Shown: one piece after another, positions 36,083 through 42,313 of the stretch
How positions within the stretch are numbered: the first letter of the stretch is position 1
Layout: each line of letters starts with the position of its first letter
NCBI RefSeq assembly: GCF_002015045.1
Contig: NZ_MUXX01000020.1
Coordinates: 1 to 42,313, forward strand
Length of the DNA stretch: 42,313 bases
Direction of reading: 5' to 3'
DNA from: Haemophilus paraphrohaemolyticus
GTDB taxonomy: Bacteria > Pseudomonadota > Gammaproteobacteria > Enterobacterales > Pasteurellaceae
Program-made: the position numbers and the translations under genes
Notes under the pieces: generated by a model
Told to the model about the DNA's origin: nothing
The model's database searches: none
The model's input: the letters and a program-made list of their open reading frames with translations, nothing else

Positions 36083-37903
36083 ATGGCAATTTTACCGAGT
36101 GTGCTATCCCACTGGGCAAACCTTGTGGAGACGGCAAAGTTTGGCGAGAAGGAGAAAATTATTGAAGAAGGCTGCACCGCCTGCGGTTTAAGTCGGGGTA
36201 CTTTCTTAAAACAAATTAAGCCTTTTCGCCCTGCCAGCGGTCGCAAAGTGAGATGTGATAAAGGTAAACATCAACTAAATGAAGATGAGCTTAGATTGAT
36301 TAACTCAACTTGGCTTCATATGCGACGAAACAATGGCAAAACGATGATGACCTTGGAGCAAGTCATGAATATTTTACGAGCCAATGACAAAATTAAGGCA
36401 GAGTTTACCGATGAGAATACAGGCGAAGTTCGCCCTTATTCAGCCAGTTCGGTAGAGCGAGCGTTACGCAATGCAGGACTTCACCCTGATCAAATGTTAC
36501 GCCCAGCCCCTGTGGTGCAGTTGCAAAGCCGACACCCGAACCACGTTTGGCAAATCGACCCGTCTTTGTGTGTGCTTTATTACTTGAAAGAAACAGGTAA
36601 AGGCAATGGGTTGTGTGTGATGGAGGCAGAACAGTTTTACAAAAACAAACCTGCCAATGTGGCAAAGGTGGAACCGCAACGGGTGTGGCGATATGTGATC
36701 ACTGACCACGCCAGCGGGGTGATTTATGTGGAATATGTTTACGGTGGCGAAACAGCGGAAAATGTCAGCCAATGTTTTATCAATGCCATTCAGAAGAAAG
36801 ATAACCCAAGTGAACCTTTCTATGGAGTACCAAAGATCCTAATGTTTGACCGAGGAACAGCAAATACATCTCAGATGTTTACTCATTTATTACATCAACT
36901 TGATGTGAAAATGGAAATTCCGAAAGCCCACAATGCCCGAGCCAAAGGGCAAGTGGAAAAAGGCAACGATATTGTGGAACGCCAGTTTGAAAGCGGTTTG
37001 CGGTTTATGAATGTGAGTGGCTTGACGGAGTTAAACCAGCTTGCTCACCAATGGATGCGGTATTTTAACAGCACTAAAAAACACTCTCGTCATGGGCGAA
37101 CACGTTATCAGATGTGGCAAACCATTCGTGCTGAAGAACTTACTATTCCACCTAGTCGGGAGATTTGCCAAGAGCTAATGATTACTGTGCTCACAGAACG
37201 CTTGGTGACAGATAAGCTGGAAATCAGCTTTGAAAATCGCCGATACGATGTGCGTGATGTGCCTGATGTGAAAATCGGCGAGAAAATCACGGTAGGCAAA
37301 AATCCTTATCGCCCTGAATGTGTGCAGGTGCAGTGCTTTGAGCAAGTTTTTGCTGATGATGGCACGATGAGCCTAAAACCTTACTGGGTGGTGTTAGAGC
37401 CTGTGGAAATCAACGAGCTAGGCTTTAGAGTGGATGCGGCAATGATTGGCGAAGAATACAAGGCACATCGCAAAACGGCATTTGAAGCCAATAAAGAAGC
37501 CGCTGAACAACTTGCTTATGGTGTAGAAAGCGAAGATGAGTTGAAACGAGCGAAGAAAGCCAACGCACCATTATTTAATGGGGAGATCAATCCATATCAA
37601 CACATTGAGAATACGGACTTGAATTGGTATATGCCGAAAAAAGGTCAAGAACACGAACTCACCACCAACGCCCGACGGGTGGAGCAAAAACCGATGTCGG
37701 TGGTGGAATTTGCCAAAAATGGCAAAGCGCGCTGGGGTGAATTGTGGAACGGTGAGTGTTATCAATGGGTGAATGGCAGATACCCGCAAGGTGTGCCGCC
37801 ACTTGAAGCAGAACGGCTATTGGGCTTGGGGTTTGAGGATTTTAAAGCGGAGTTTGTGGCACCAGAGCCTAAAACGTCGCATTTGAAATTGCTTGCCGCT
37901 TAA
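36083..37903 (+). CDS. Transposase A (Mu-type DDE)
   Basis: The 606-residue DDE transposase that cuts and joins phage ends. Catalytic triad by pattern: D159 (HVWQIDPS), D256 (LMFDRGTAN) and E292 (AKGQVEKGN), with the usual 35 residues between the second Asp and the Glu. An N-terminal helix-turn-helix region (ACGLSRGTFLKQI) and the domain around SASSVERALRNAGLHP precede the core, and a Mu-type C-terminal domain follows. AAGGAA stands eight bases before ATG. It is close in layout to BcepMu gp10, and lies just before the B gene. Confidence 0.94.
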   Translation: MAILPSVLSHWANLVETAKFGEKEKIIEEGCTACGLSRGTFLKQIKPFRPASGRKVRCDKGKHQLNEDELRLINSTWLHMRRNNGKTMMTLEQVMNILRANDKIKAEFTDENTGEVRPYSASSVERALRNAGLHPDQMLRPAPVVQLQSRHPNHVWQIDPSLCVLYYLKETGKGNGLCVMEAEQFYKNKPANVAKVEPQRVWRYVITDHASGVIYVEYVYGGETAENVSQCFINAIQKKDNPSEPFYGVPKILMFDRGTANTSQMFTHLLHQLDVKMEIPKAHNARAKGQVEKGNDIVERQFESGLRFMNVSGLTELNQLAHQWMRYFNSTKKHSRHGRTRYQMWQTIRAEELTIPPSREICQELMITVLTERLVTDKLEISFENRRYDVRDVPDVKIGEKITVGKNPYRPECVQVQCFEQVFADDGTMSLKPYWVVLEPVEINELGFRVDAAMIGEEYKAHRKTAFEANKEAAEQLAYGVESEDELKRAKKANAPLFNGEINPYQHIENTDLNWYMPKKGQEHELTTNARRVEQKPMSVVEFAKNGKARWGELWNGECYQWVNGRYPQGVPPLEAERLLGLGFEDFKAEFVAPEPKTSHLKLLAA

Positions 37904-37911
37904 CCACCAAA

Positions 37912-37946
37912 ATCTCCCCTACCCCCTCTTTACAAAAGAGGGGGAC
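37912..37946. repeat. Dispersed palindromic repeat, copy v
   Basis: AAATCTCCCCTACCCCCTCT, then TTACAAAAGAGGGGGAC, in the 61-bp gap between transposase A and B genes. It is the only copy in the early region and can form a hairpin before the ribosome-binding site of B. Confidence 0.8.
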
Positions 37947-37964
37947 TGATTGAAGGAGCATTTT

Positions 37965-39137
37965 ATGCTGAAGTTAAAACAGGTGCTGATTGATAAAGGC
38001 GTGAGCTTAAGGCAGTTAGCACAGATGATGAAAGTGTCGCCTGCGACCATTTCCCAGTTGATAAACCATAATCAACGGGTGCGGGAGTGGGCGGCATTTG
38101 AGAAGAGTTTAATAGCGTCTTTGCAAAAGATTGGGATAAACCAACCGCTTGCAACGCTATTAGAAAAGGAAGCGACAGGGGAAAGTTTGGCGACCGAGCC
38201 TGCCGCTTCCGCCCTTAAAACAACCAAAGAGATTAAGGACGAGATTATGTTACTCGCAAAACAGGCTTTATTTCCAGCCACTAAGAAACATTTTTTACTG
38301 CCGATTGACCCTTTTTCCGTCGATATTCGTTCGGCTGACGAAGTTTTCGCCACGTCAGATATTCGTTATGTACGTGAGGCGTTGTATCAAACGGCAAAAC
38401 ACGGCGGCTTTATGGCTGTTGTGGGCGAATCAGGCGCGGGCAAATCGACCCTGCGTCGTGATTTGATTGATCGCATTCGAGCGGAAAACGCCCCGATTGC
38501 GGTGATTGAGCCTTACATCATTGCGATGGAAGACAACGACATCAAGGGCAAAACGCTGAAAGCGGCACATATTGCGGAGGCAATTATTTCTACCCTTGCG
38601 CCATTGCAAAGCGTGAAACGTTCTCCCGAGTCACGTTTCCGCCAGTTGCACAATGTATTGAAAGAAAGTTGCAAATCGGGCTATTCCAACGTGCTGATTA
38701 TTGAAGAAGCGCACTCGTTGCCGATTCCAACCTTGAAACACTTAAAACGCTTTTTTGAGTTGGAAGATGGGTTTAAAAAGCTGATTTCCATTGTGTTGAT
38801 TGGTCAGCCTGAGTTGAAACTCAAACTTTCCGAACGCAACACAGAAGTGCGTGAAGTGGTGCAACGCTGTGAGGTAGTGGAACTTGCCCCACTCGATGCG
38901 GAATTGGAAAACTATGTGGCGTTCCGCTTGGCAAAAGTGGGCAAAAAATTGAGCGACATTTTTGAAGAAGATGCGTTTTTAGCAGTACGACAACGCTTAA
39001 CGGCGGTGGGCAGAAATAAAACCACCACCAGCCTGCTTTATCCGCTCGCGGCGAACAATTTGCTTACCGCCGCGATGAATTTAGCCGAAAGTTTGGGGGT
39101 GCCCAAAGTGAATGGCGATGTGGTGATGCAGGTTTAG
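37965..39137 (+). CDS. Transposition ATPase B (AAA, ExeA-like)
   Basis: The 390-residue ATPase partner that binds target DNA and activates the transposase. The N-terminus has an HTH (VLIDKGVSLRQLAQMMKVSP, then ATISQLIN), as in MuB. The AAA core has Walker A GESGAGKST (154-162) and Walker B VLIIEEAHS, with ISIVLIGQPEL (sensor) after it. It resembles the AAA_22/ExeA-like B proteins of BcepMu-type phages. I start it at ATG 37965 behind AAGGAG; the frame opens with TTG at 37950. Confidence 0.92.
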   Translation: MLKLKQVLIDKGVSLRQLAQMMKVSPATISQLINHNQRVREWAAFEKSLIASLQKIGINQPLATLLEKEATGESLATEPAASALKTTKEIKDEIMLLAKQALFPATKKHFLLPIDPFSVDIRSADEVFATSDIRYVREALYQTAKHGGFMAVVGESGAGKSTLRRDLIDRIRAENAPIAVIEPYIIAMEDNDIKGKTLKAAHIAEAIISTLAPLQSVKRSPESRFRQLHNVLKESCKSGYSNVLIIEEAHSLPIPTLKHLKRFFELEDGFKKLISIVLIGQPELKLKLSERNTEVREVVQRCEVVELAPLDAELENYVAFRLAKVGKKLSDIFEEDAFLAVRQRLTAVGRNKTTTSLLYPLAANNLLTAAMNLAESLGVPKVNGDVVMQV

Positions 39138-39146
39138 GGGGCAATG

Positions 39147-39347
39147 ATGAAGAAATTGACTTTGATTTTGACCGCATTTTTGTTAGCTGGGTGCGGTAAA
39201 AACATAAATTACCGTGAGCTTTGTGTGGACGGTGTGGTGTACCTGCAAAGCTATAACGGCAGCTTAACCCCCAAAATTAACGCGGATTTTTATCCTTATA
39301 CTTGCACGAAAGGAGTAACGAACAATGACAAAAATGAAACCAATTAA
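39147..39347 (+). CDS. Small predicted lipoprotein in the early operon
   Basis: From ATG 39147: MKKLTLILTAFLLAGCGKNI, a lipoprotein signal with lipobox LAGC, then a short mature part of about 50 residues with two more cysteines (ELCVDG, YTCTKG). It is unusual in an early replication operon. It could alter the cell surface at infection or be a lysogenic trait; the family is unknown to me. The next gene overlaps its end by 23 bases. Confidence 0.75.
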   Translation: MKKLTLILTAFLLAGCGKNINYRELCVDGVVYLQSYNGSLTPKINADFYPYTCTKGVTNNDKNETN

Positions 39348-39558
39348 ACCAAATGATCCTGAACATTTTCTTATCTGCTGCAAAGCCTTAGCAAAAGCAC
39401 TCATTGATGACCGCGAAGGTATTACACAGGCATTATTTGGTGGCATTAAACAGTTTAATGGTTCAACTAATGGCGATAAAACCGAACTTGAAGCAGTATT
39501 GGGTAGAAAATGCGGAAAAATCAGACTTGTAATTACTAAGGAATTAAACAATGGCTAA
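39325..39558 (+). CDS. 77-residue early protein, unknown function
   Basis: Starts at ATG 39325 behind AAGGAG and overlaps the lipoprotein gene. The product (KPNDPEHFLICCKALAKALI, then DDREGITQALFGGIKQFNGS) is small, mixed alpha/beta, with three cysteines. No family is recognised. It overlaps the Gam gene by eight bases, so it is coupled with it. A helper of replication or host take-over is possible. Confidence 0.65.
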   Translation: MTKMKPIKPNDPEHFLICCKALAKALIDDREGITQALFGGIKQFNGSTNGDKTELEAVLGRKCGKIRLVITKELNNG

Positions 39559-40075
39559 ACGAGCAACACGAGTAAAAAGCGAAGTATTAGAAATCACCTT
39601 GCAAACCCAAGATGAAGTGGCGATGGCGATTAAGCAAATCGGCGATTTAGAACGTGAGCAGGTCCGACTTTCCACCTTGCAAGCGGACGAGAAAGCAGTG
39701 GTTGATGAAAAATATATGGAAAAATTAACCGCTCTTAAAGAGCAAGTGAAGCCGTTACAAAAGGCGGTGCAAGCGTTTTGTGAGAGCCGTCGGTTAGAAC
39801 TGACCAACGGTGGCAAGCAGAAAACTGCTTATTTCACCACAGGCGAAGTGCAATGGCGTGCGAAACCGCCTGCGGTGGTGGCAAAAGGGATTGATAGCAT
39901 TTTGGAAAGCCTTCGCAATCTTGGGCTGTTCCGCTTTATTCGCACGAAAGAAGAGCTGAATAAAGAGGCAATGCTTGCGGAGCCTGAGGTGGCTCGGTCG
40001 ATTTCAGGCGTAACCATTCGCGAGGATGTAGAAGAGTTTGTCATTAAGCCGAATGATGAAGAGGTGCGAAAATGA
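39551..40075 (+). CDS. gam: Host-nuclease inhibitor Gam
   Basis: The 174-residue Mu Gam homologue binds DNA ends and protects them from exonuclease (the RecBCD type); the family is related to Ku. Features: the N-terminal coiled coil (EVAMAIKQIGDLEREQVRLS, then TLQADEKAVVDEKYMEKL), the segment GGKQKTAYFTTGEVQWRAKP, and the C-terminal FIRTKEELNKEAMLAEPEVA with ISGVTIREDVEEFVIKP. It overlaps both neighbours. Identification is firm. Confidence 0.94.
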   Translation: MAKRATRVKSEVLEITLQTQDEVAMAIKQIGDLEREQVRLSTLQADEKAVVDEKYMEKLTALKEQVKPLQKAVQAFCESRRLELTNGGKQKTAYFTTGEVQWRAKPPAVVAKGIDSILESLRNLGLFRFIRTKEELNKEAMLAEPEVARSISGVTIREDVEEFVIKPNDEEVRK

Positions 40076-40293
40076 GCCGAAGACCAAAAGTAGATCGAGA
40101 TGTACTCGAAGAAGCCTATCGCAAAGCGGCTGAAACCGCAGCAGCAATGGAGCGTTCGGGCAATTATGCCAGAGCTGGTGAATTGTGGGGAGAAGCGGCA
40201 AAACAAGCGGTAACACTCAAACAACGTGAGTGGTGCAACATGCGCAAAACCTACTGCAAAACGTGGCAAGGTAAACGGGAGAAAAGACAATGA
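40072..40293 (+). CDS. ANR-family regulator
   Basis: A 73-residue protein with the ANR pattern: YRKAAETAAAMERSGNYARA, then GELWGEAAKQAVTLKQREWC and RKTYC. ANR proteins (first known as Aar of enteroaggregative E. coli) bind AraC-type activators and dampen virulence genes. In a phage early operon it may act on host regulators. It overlaps gam (ATGA) and the next gene (ATGA). Confidence 0.8.
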   Translation: MSRRPKVDRDVLEEAYRKAAETAAAMERSGNYARAGELWGEAAKQAVTLKQREWCNMRKTYCKTWQGKREKRQ

Positions 40294-40448
40294 TTTCCAC
40301 ACTAGAAGCCTTAAAAATGCAACTTCGCCAAGCGATTATTCAACTGGAACAGGCAGAGAAATCGCTGGATAAAGAACAAATGGAATACGCCAAAGCGTAT
40401 GTAAGTAATGCGAAGGGGATTTTGATGAAACTCAGCATTACTTTTTAA
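40290..40448 (+). CDS. 52-residue helical early protein
   Basis: Encodes MISTLEALKMQLRQAIIQLE, then QAEKSLDKEQMEYAKAYVSN and AKGILMKLSITF. It is almost wholly helical and looks like a coiled coil. It overlaps the ANR gene by four bases and is followed at once by the terminator at 40457-40476. Family unknown. Confidence 0.65.
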   Translation: MISTLEALKMQLRQAIIQLEQAEKSLDKEQMEYAKAYVSNAKGILMKLSITF

Positions 40449-40456
40449 GATAAATC

Positions 40457-40476
40457 AAACCGCCTTCGGGCGGTTT
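40457..40476 (+). terminator. Intrinsic terminator inside the early operon
   Basis: AAACCGCC (40457-40464), TTCG loop, GGCGGTTT (40469-40476), then TTCTTGT. An 8-bp stem with a UUCG-type tetraloop is very stable. It lies between the 52-residue gene and the genes leading to gemA and mor, so their expression needs read-through, antitermination or another promoter. Confidence 0.8.
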
Positions 40477-40498
40477 TCTTGTATTAGGAGAACCGAAA

Positions 40499-40978
40499 AT
40501 GAAAGTGAAATGTAGTGCGTGCGGAGCGTTGCATTCGTTGGATGCGTTAATTGCCAATCAAGCGGCGAGCGAGGCGCTGAATGCGGCATTGATGGTGAGT
40601 GGTGAACTGGGCGAGGCGTTGATTCGCTATTTGGGGCTGTTCCGCCCTGCCAAAAGTTCGCTCACCTTTGACCGTGTTGCCACTTTATTAGGTGAGCTTA
40701 CACCGATGATTCAGGCGGGCAAGATTAAACGTGATGGCGTGGAATGTGCTGCTCCTGTAGAGGCGTGGATTTATGCGATCAATCAGATGATGGCAAATCG
40801 GCAAGCATTGAAATTACCGATGAAGTCGCACGGTTATTTGTTGGAAATTATTGCGAGCCATAAGCCTGTTGGTATATCGGTGGTGGTGCAAAATTCCGAG
40901 CAAAATCGCCCGCTTGCAAGCAATAAAATGAACGCAATAAAAGGAGCTTTAGAATGGGGCAAGATAACCAATGGCTAA
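40499..40978 (+). CDS. 159-residue early protein with N-terminal CxxC
   Basis: Begins MKVKCSACGALHSLDALIAN; the CSACGA pair may be half of a zinc site. It then has a helical body: LGEALIRYLGLFRPAKSSLT, RVATLLGELTPMI, and LPMKSHGYLLEIIASHK. Not recognised. Its ATG follows AGGAGAACC directly behind the terminator. Its end overlaps the next gene by 25 bases. From its place before gemA a replication-linked role is plausible; no motif proves it. Confidence 0.7.
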   Translation: MKVKCSACGALHSLDALIANQAASEALNAALMVSGELGEALIRYLGLFRPAKSSLTFDRVATLLGELTPMIQAGKIKRDGVECAAPVEAWIYAINQMMANRQALKLPMKSHGYLLEIIASHKPVGISVVVQNSEQNRPLASNKMNAIKGALEWGKITNG

Positions 40979-41328
40979 AACCCGTACTGGCTCAAGGCGT
41001 GGCAATGTTGTTACTGTTACGTCTGAAAAATTCACCTACGGAAGATGTAATACAGCCTACGCTGGAAGCATGGTATCGGGTACTTACTTATAAAAAGTCG
41101 TGGGATATGGAGTTGGATAAGGTGCGGTTTGAGACAGCATTTATAACGCTTGGACAGACTTGTGATTGGTTTCCTACGCCAAAACAGCTTCTGGAAGCCT
41201 TGCCACGGCGTGAATATCCTGAGCTTCCGCCACCACCGCCGAAAAGTGTGGAGGAAATGGCACAGGAAAAGGCAAAAATGGAAAGTAATTTACAACGATT
41301 GAAAGCAATTTTAAGGGGTAAACGATGA
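40954..41328 (+). CDS. 124-residue early protein, possible replication accessory
   Basis: A helical protein: WLKPVLAQGVAMLLLLRLKN, TLEAWYRVLTYKKSWDMELD, then RFETAFITLGQTCDWFPTPK with QLLEALP. The block WFPTPKQLLEAL before a proline-rich linker (ELPPPPP) recalls small helicase-loader-like or DNA-replication accessory proteins of phages, but the match is not strong. It overlaps both neighbours and lies in front of gemA. Confidence 0.65.
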   Translation: MGQDNQWLKPVLAQGVAMLLLLRLKNSPTEDVIQPTLEAWYRVLTYKKSWDMELDKVRFETAFITLGQTCDWFPTPKQLLEALPRREYPELPPPPPKSVEEMAQEKAKMESNLQRLKAILRGKR

Positions 41329-41711
41329 GAAAACGATTATTGCAACTGGTGCATATTGGGAAAAGTCAGTTAGGGATGGACGATGAGACTTATCGAAGTC
41401 TATTATCTCAGCAATTCTACCAAAATTCCGCGAAAAATATAAGCTATTCAGAGCTAGTGAAACTGGTCAAAATATTGCAACAAAAAGGGGCGAAAATTCG
41501 CTTACCGCAAGGTTCAACCACGCTTTCTGCTCAACAACGTAAGCTGTGGGCTGTATGGAAAGCTGTGGCTGATGAAAACAGTTCTGCGGCGTTGAATGCA
41601 TTTGTGCAGCGCTATTATACCGAGATTACGGACTGGCGTGAGCTAGATAGCGAGCAAACGGCAGCTATTATTGAGCATTTAAAACAGTGGAAAAAACGAG
41701 TAGGTAAATAA
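41325..41711 (+). CDS. gemA: GemA (gp16 family)
   Basis: The 128-residue gp16/GemA protein of Mu-like phages, which alters host gene expression and DNA supercoiling. Family blocks: LLQLVHIGKSQLGMDDETYR, SELVKLVKILQQKGAKI, and KLWAVWKAVADENS in the C-terminal half. It overlaps its upstream neighbour (ATGA) and mor by one base (TAATG), the same order gemA-mor as in Mu. Confidence 0.92.
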   Translation: MRKRLLQLVHIGKSQLGMDDETYRSLLSQQFYQNSAKNISYSELVKLVKILQQKGAKIRLPQGSTTLSAQQRKLWAVWKAVADENSSAALNAFVQRYYTEITDWRELDSEQTAAIIEHLKQWKKRVGK

Positions 41712-42088
41712 TGATTGATGCCAAATTTGACAATAATGACTTTCAAACCAAAGCTCCCGATTTATTGGCAGATTTGGCAAAATATACGGTGATGGCAGTG
41801 CGTGAATGCTTTCCTGATATTGATGCGGAAATGGCGGAAAATATCGGAATGATTGTGGCGTTGAAAACAGGACATAACTGGGGCGGATTGAATGTGTATG
41901 TGCCAAAGTCGATGTCGCTTTTTGCCTGTGAGCGTGAAAAGCAAATTTTCAACGAGTTCACCGGCAATAACCACGCCTACCTTGCTAAGAAGTATGGTTT
42001 ATCTTTGCAATGGATTTACAAAATCGTGAAACGCGTGCAGAAGGAAGAAATTGCCAAACGGCAGTTTGATATGTTCGCCCAATCCTAA
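41711..42088 (+). CDS. mor: Mor/C-family transcription activator
   Basis: A 125-residue Mor family activator. The N-terminal dimerisation domain (APDLLADLAKYTVMAVRECF, then GMIVALKTGHNWGGLNVYVP) is followed by the HTH (NNHAYLAKKYGLSLQWIYKI). In Mu, Mor drives the middle promoter of gene C, and C drives the late promoters. No second Mor/C gene is visible here, so this one protein probably drives the late genes directly, through the dyads found at the five late sites. It is the last gene of the early operon and is closed by a strong terminator. Confidence 0.93.
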   Translation: MIDAKFDNNDFQTKAPDLLADLAKYTVMAVRECFPDIDAEMAENIGMIVALKTGHNWGGLNVYVPKSMSLFACEREKQIFNEFTGNNHAYLAKKYGLSLQWIYKIVKRVQKEEIAKRQFDMFAQS

Positions 42089-42092
42089 AAAC

Positions 42093-42124
42093 AAACCCAG
42101 TGACCGTAAAAAGTCGCTGGGTTT
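42093..42124 (+). terminator. Early operon terminator behind mor
   Basis: AAACCCAGTGAC (42093-42104) pairs with GTCGCTGGGTTT (42113-42124), 12 bp with one G-U, 8-nt loop, followed by TCTTTTTT. It ends the early operon five bases behind the mor stop codon. Confidence 0.9.
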
Positions 42125-42241
42125 TCTTTTTTCTGTATATGTAACGCTGTTTCATTCCACCTTTCTCACCTCTTCCCACTTTATCAAATTTCTTCCCATT
42201 TATGTTGGTTTATGTGTGAGGGTTATGTTGGGTGGGTTTAA
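42125..42241. other. Non-coding tail behind mor, presumed inner part of the early phage end
   Basis: No gene. The strand is pyrimidine-rich for 60 bp, with CTTCCCA twice, then TTATGTTGG and TTATGTTGGG. These could be transposase sites, but none resembles the CTGCGAAAA sites at the other end and no CA dinucleotide fits as terminus. The phage end is probably lost or beyond the duplication junction at 42242. Confidence 0.4.
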
Positions 42242-42293
42242 TTTGGCGTTATTGCTTAATTTTTTCATTGTGTTCTCCGTATTCTTCAAATCT
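42242..42293. repeat. 52-bp direct repeat, terminal copy
   Basis: An exact copy of 30474-30525, including the ribosome-binding site and nine codons of the 30-residue lysis-region gene, in the same orientation. Left of it the sequences differ at once; right of it this copy goes over into the terminal inverted repeat. Confidence 0.95.
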
Positions 42294-42294
42294 T

Positions 42295-42310
42295 CTGTAC
42301 AACCCAAACA
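42295..42310. repeat. Right copy of 16-bp inverted repeat that bounds the window
   Basis: CTGTACAACCCAAACA, exact reverse complement of bases 1-16. Three further bases (TCG) close the window. Confidence 0.85.
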
Positions 42311-42313
42311 TCG

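Larger units (their letters stand above)
5228..42241. mobile_element. BcepMu-type transposable prophage
   Basis: About 37 kb, the size of Mu-like genomes. It encodes a DDE transposase, an AAA ATPase partner, Gam, GemA and Mor; Mu-type gp25-gp29, F, G, I, capsid, gp36 and gp37; and a P2-type contractile tail (sheath, tube, E/E', tape measure, U, X, D, V, W, J, I). The early operon diverges from the late genes around the repressor, which is the BcepMu layout rather than that of Mu. The late end is placed at 5228 from the repeated sites there. The early end is not certain: transposase sites like those at 5228-5311 are not seen behind mor, and a foreign 52-bp duplication starts at 42242. Confidence 0.88.

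Noticed and set aside
34412..42088. A second activator gene (C) needed for the late promoters
   Set aside because: No further Mor/C-like frame is present on either strand; Mor seems to be the only one.
31200..42241. Inversion of the early block of a Mu phage, since early and late genes run in opposite directions
   Set aside because: The same divergent layout is normal for BcepMu-type phages, and the P2-like tail and ExeA-like B ATPase also point to that group. No inversion is needed.
1..42310. One giant transposon spanning the window because of the terminal inverted repeats
   Set aside because: The interval contains housekeeping genes and a prophage with its own late end at 5228. An element or rearrangement beyond the window fits better.

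Overview
The window comes from a member of the Pasteurellaceae. The 9-mer AAGTGCGGT, the Haemophilus-type DNA uptake signal, occurs at least fifteen times on the two strands, and the chromosomal proteins (Pth, SrmB, TesB) are close to their enterobacterial and Haemophilus counterparts. I place it in Haemophilus or a close relative with the same uptake signal; species cannot be told from the sequence.

Layout. (1) 1-5227 is chromosome, nearly all on the minus strand: pth, a DUF805 membrane protein, a RelE-type toxin with an HTH antitoxin, srmB, a truncated DUF455 gene, tesB, and a small CRISPR array (five 37-bp repeats, four spacers) with no cas genes in view. (2) About 5228 to about 42241 is a transposable prophage of the BcepMu type: Mu-like transposase, terminase and head genes, a P2-like contractile tail, and an early operon that runs away from the late genes instead of toward them. 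Late genes run leftward: lysis, terminase, portal, head (31 to 21 kb), then tail, baseplate, fibre, and an adenine methylase at the end (20.5 to 5.3 kb). The CI-like repressor and a row of small genes behind it occupy 31.2-34.3 kb on the minus strand. The early operon runs rightward from 34.4 to 42.1 kb: Ner-like protein, transposase A, ATPase B, Gam, ANR-type regulator, GemA, Mor. (3) The last 70 bp are anomalous: a 52-bp copy of sequence from the lysis region, followed by a 16-bp inverted copy of the first 16 bases of the window.

How it works together. The repressor should hold the early promoter through the dyads between 34337 and 34388. Once derepressed, the early operon makes the transposition proteins. 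Two boxA-like elements behind ner suggest antitermination, and an intrinsic terminator at 40457 lies before the end of the operon, so read-through may be needed to reach Mor. Mor would then switch on the late genes. I find a 16-18 bp dyad repeated five times in the late region, each exactly 21 nt before a -10-like hexamer. Two copies stand in front of the lysis genes and gene I, where Mu has its C-dependent promoters. This five-promoter late regulon, three of whose promoters are built into hairpins that would mask the downstream ribosome-binding site or start codon only in read-through RNA, is the most interesting thing in the window.

Other points: a reverse-oriented moron gene with its own promoter and terminator inside the tail operon (17.3-17.7 kb); a lambda-type slippery heptamer in the tail assembly gene; an adenine methylase behind a CAAA repeat tract that sets its ATG out of frame; a probable nuclease domain on the C-terminus of the minor head protein; and insertion of the phage on the leader side of the CRISPR array.
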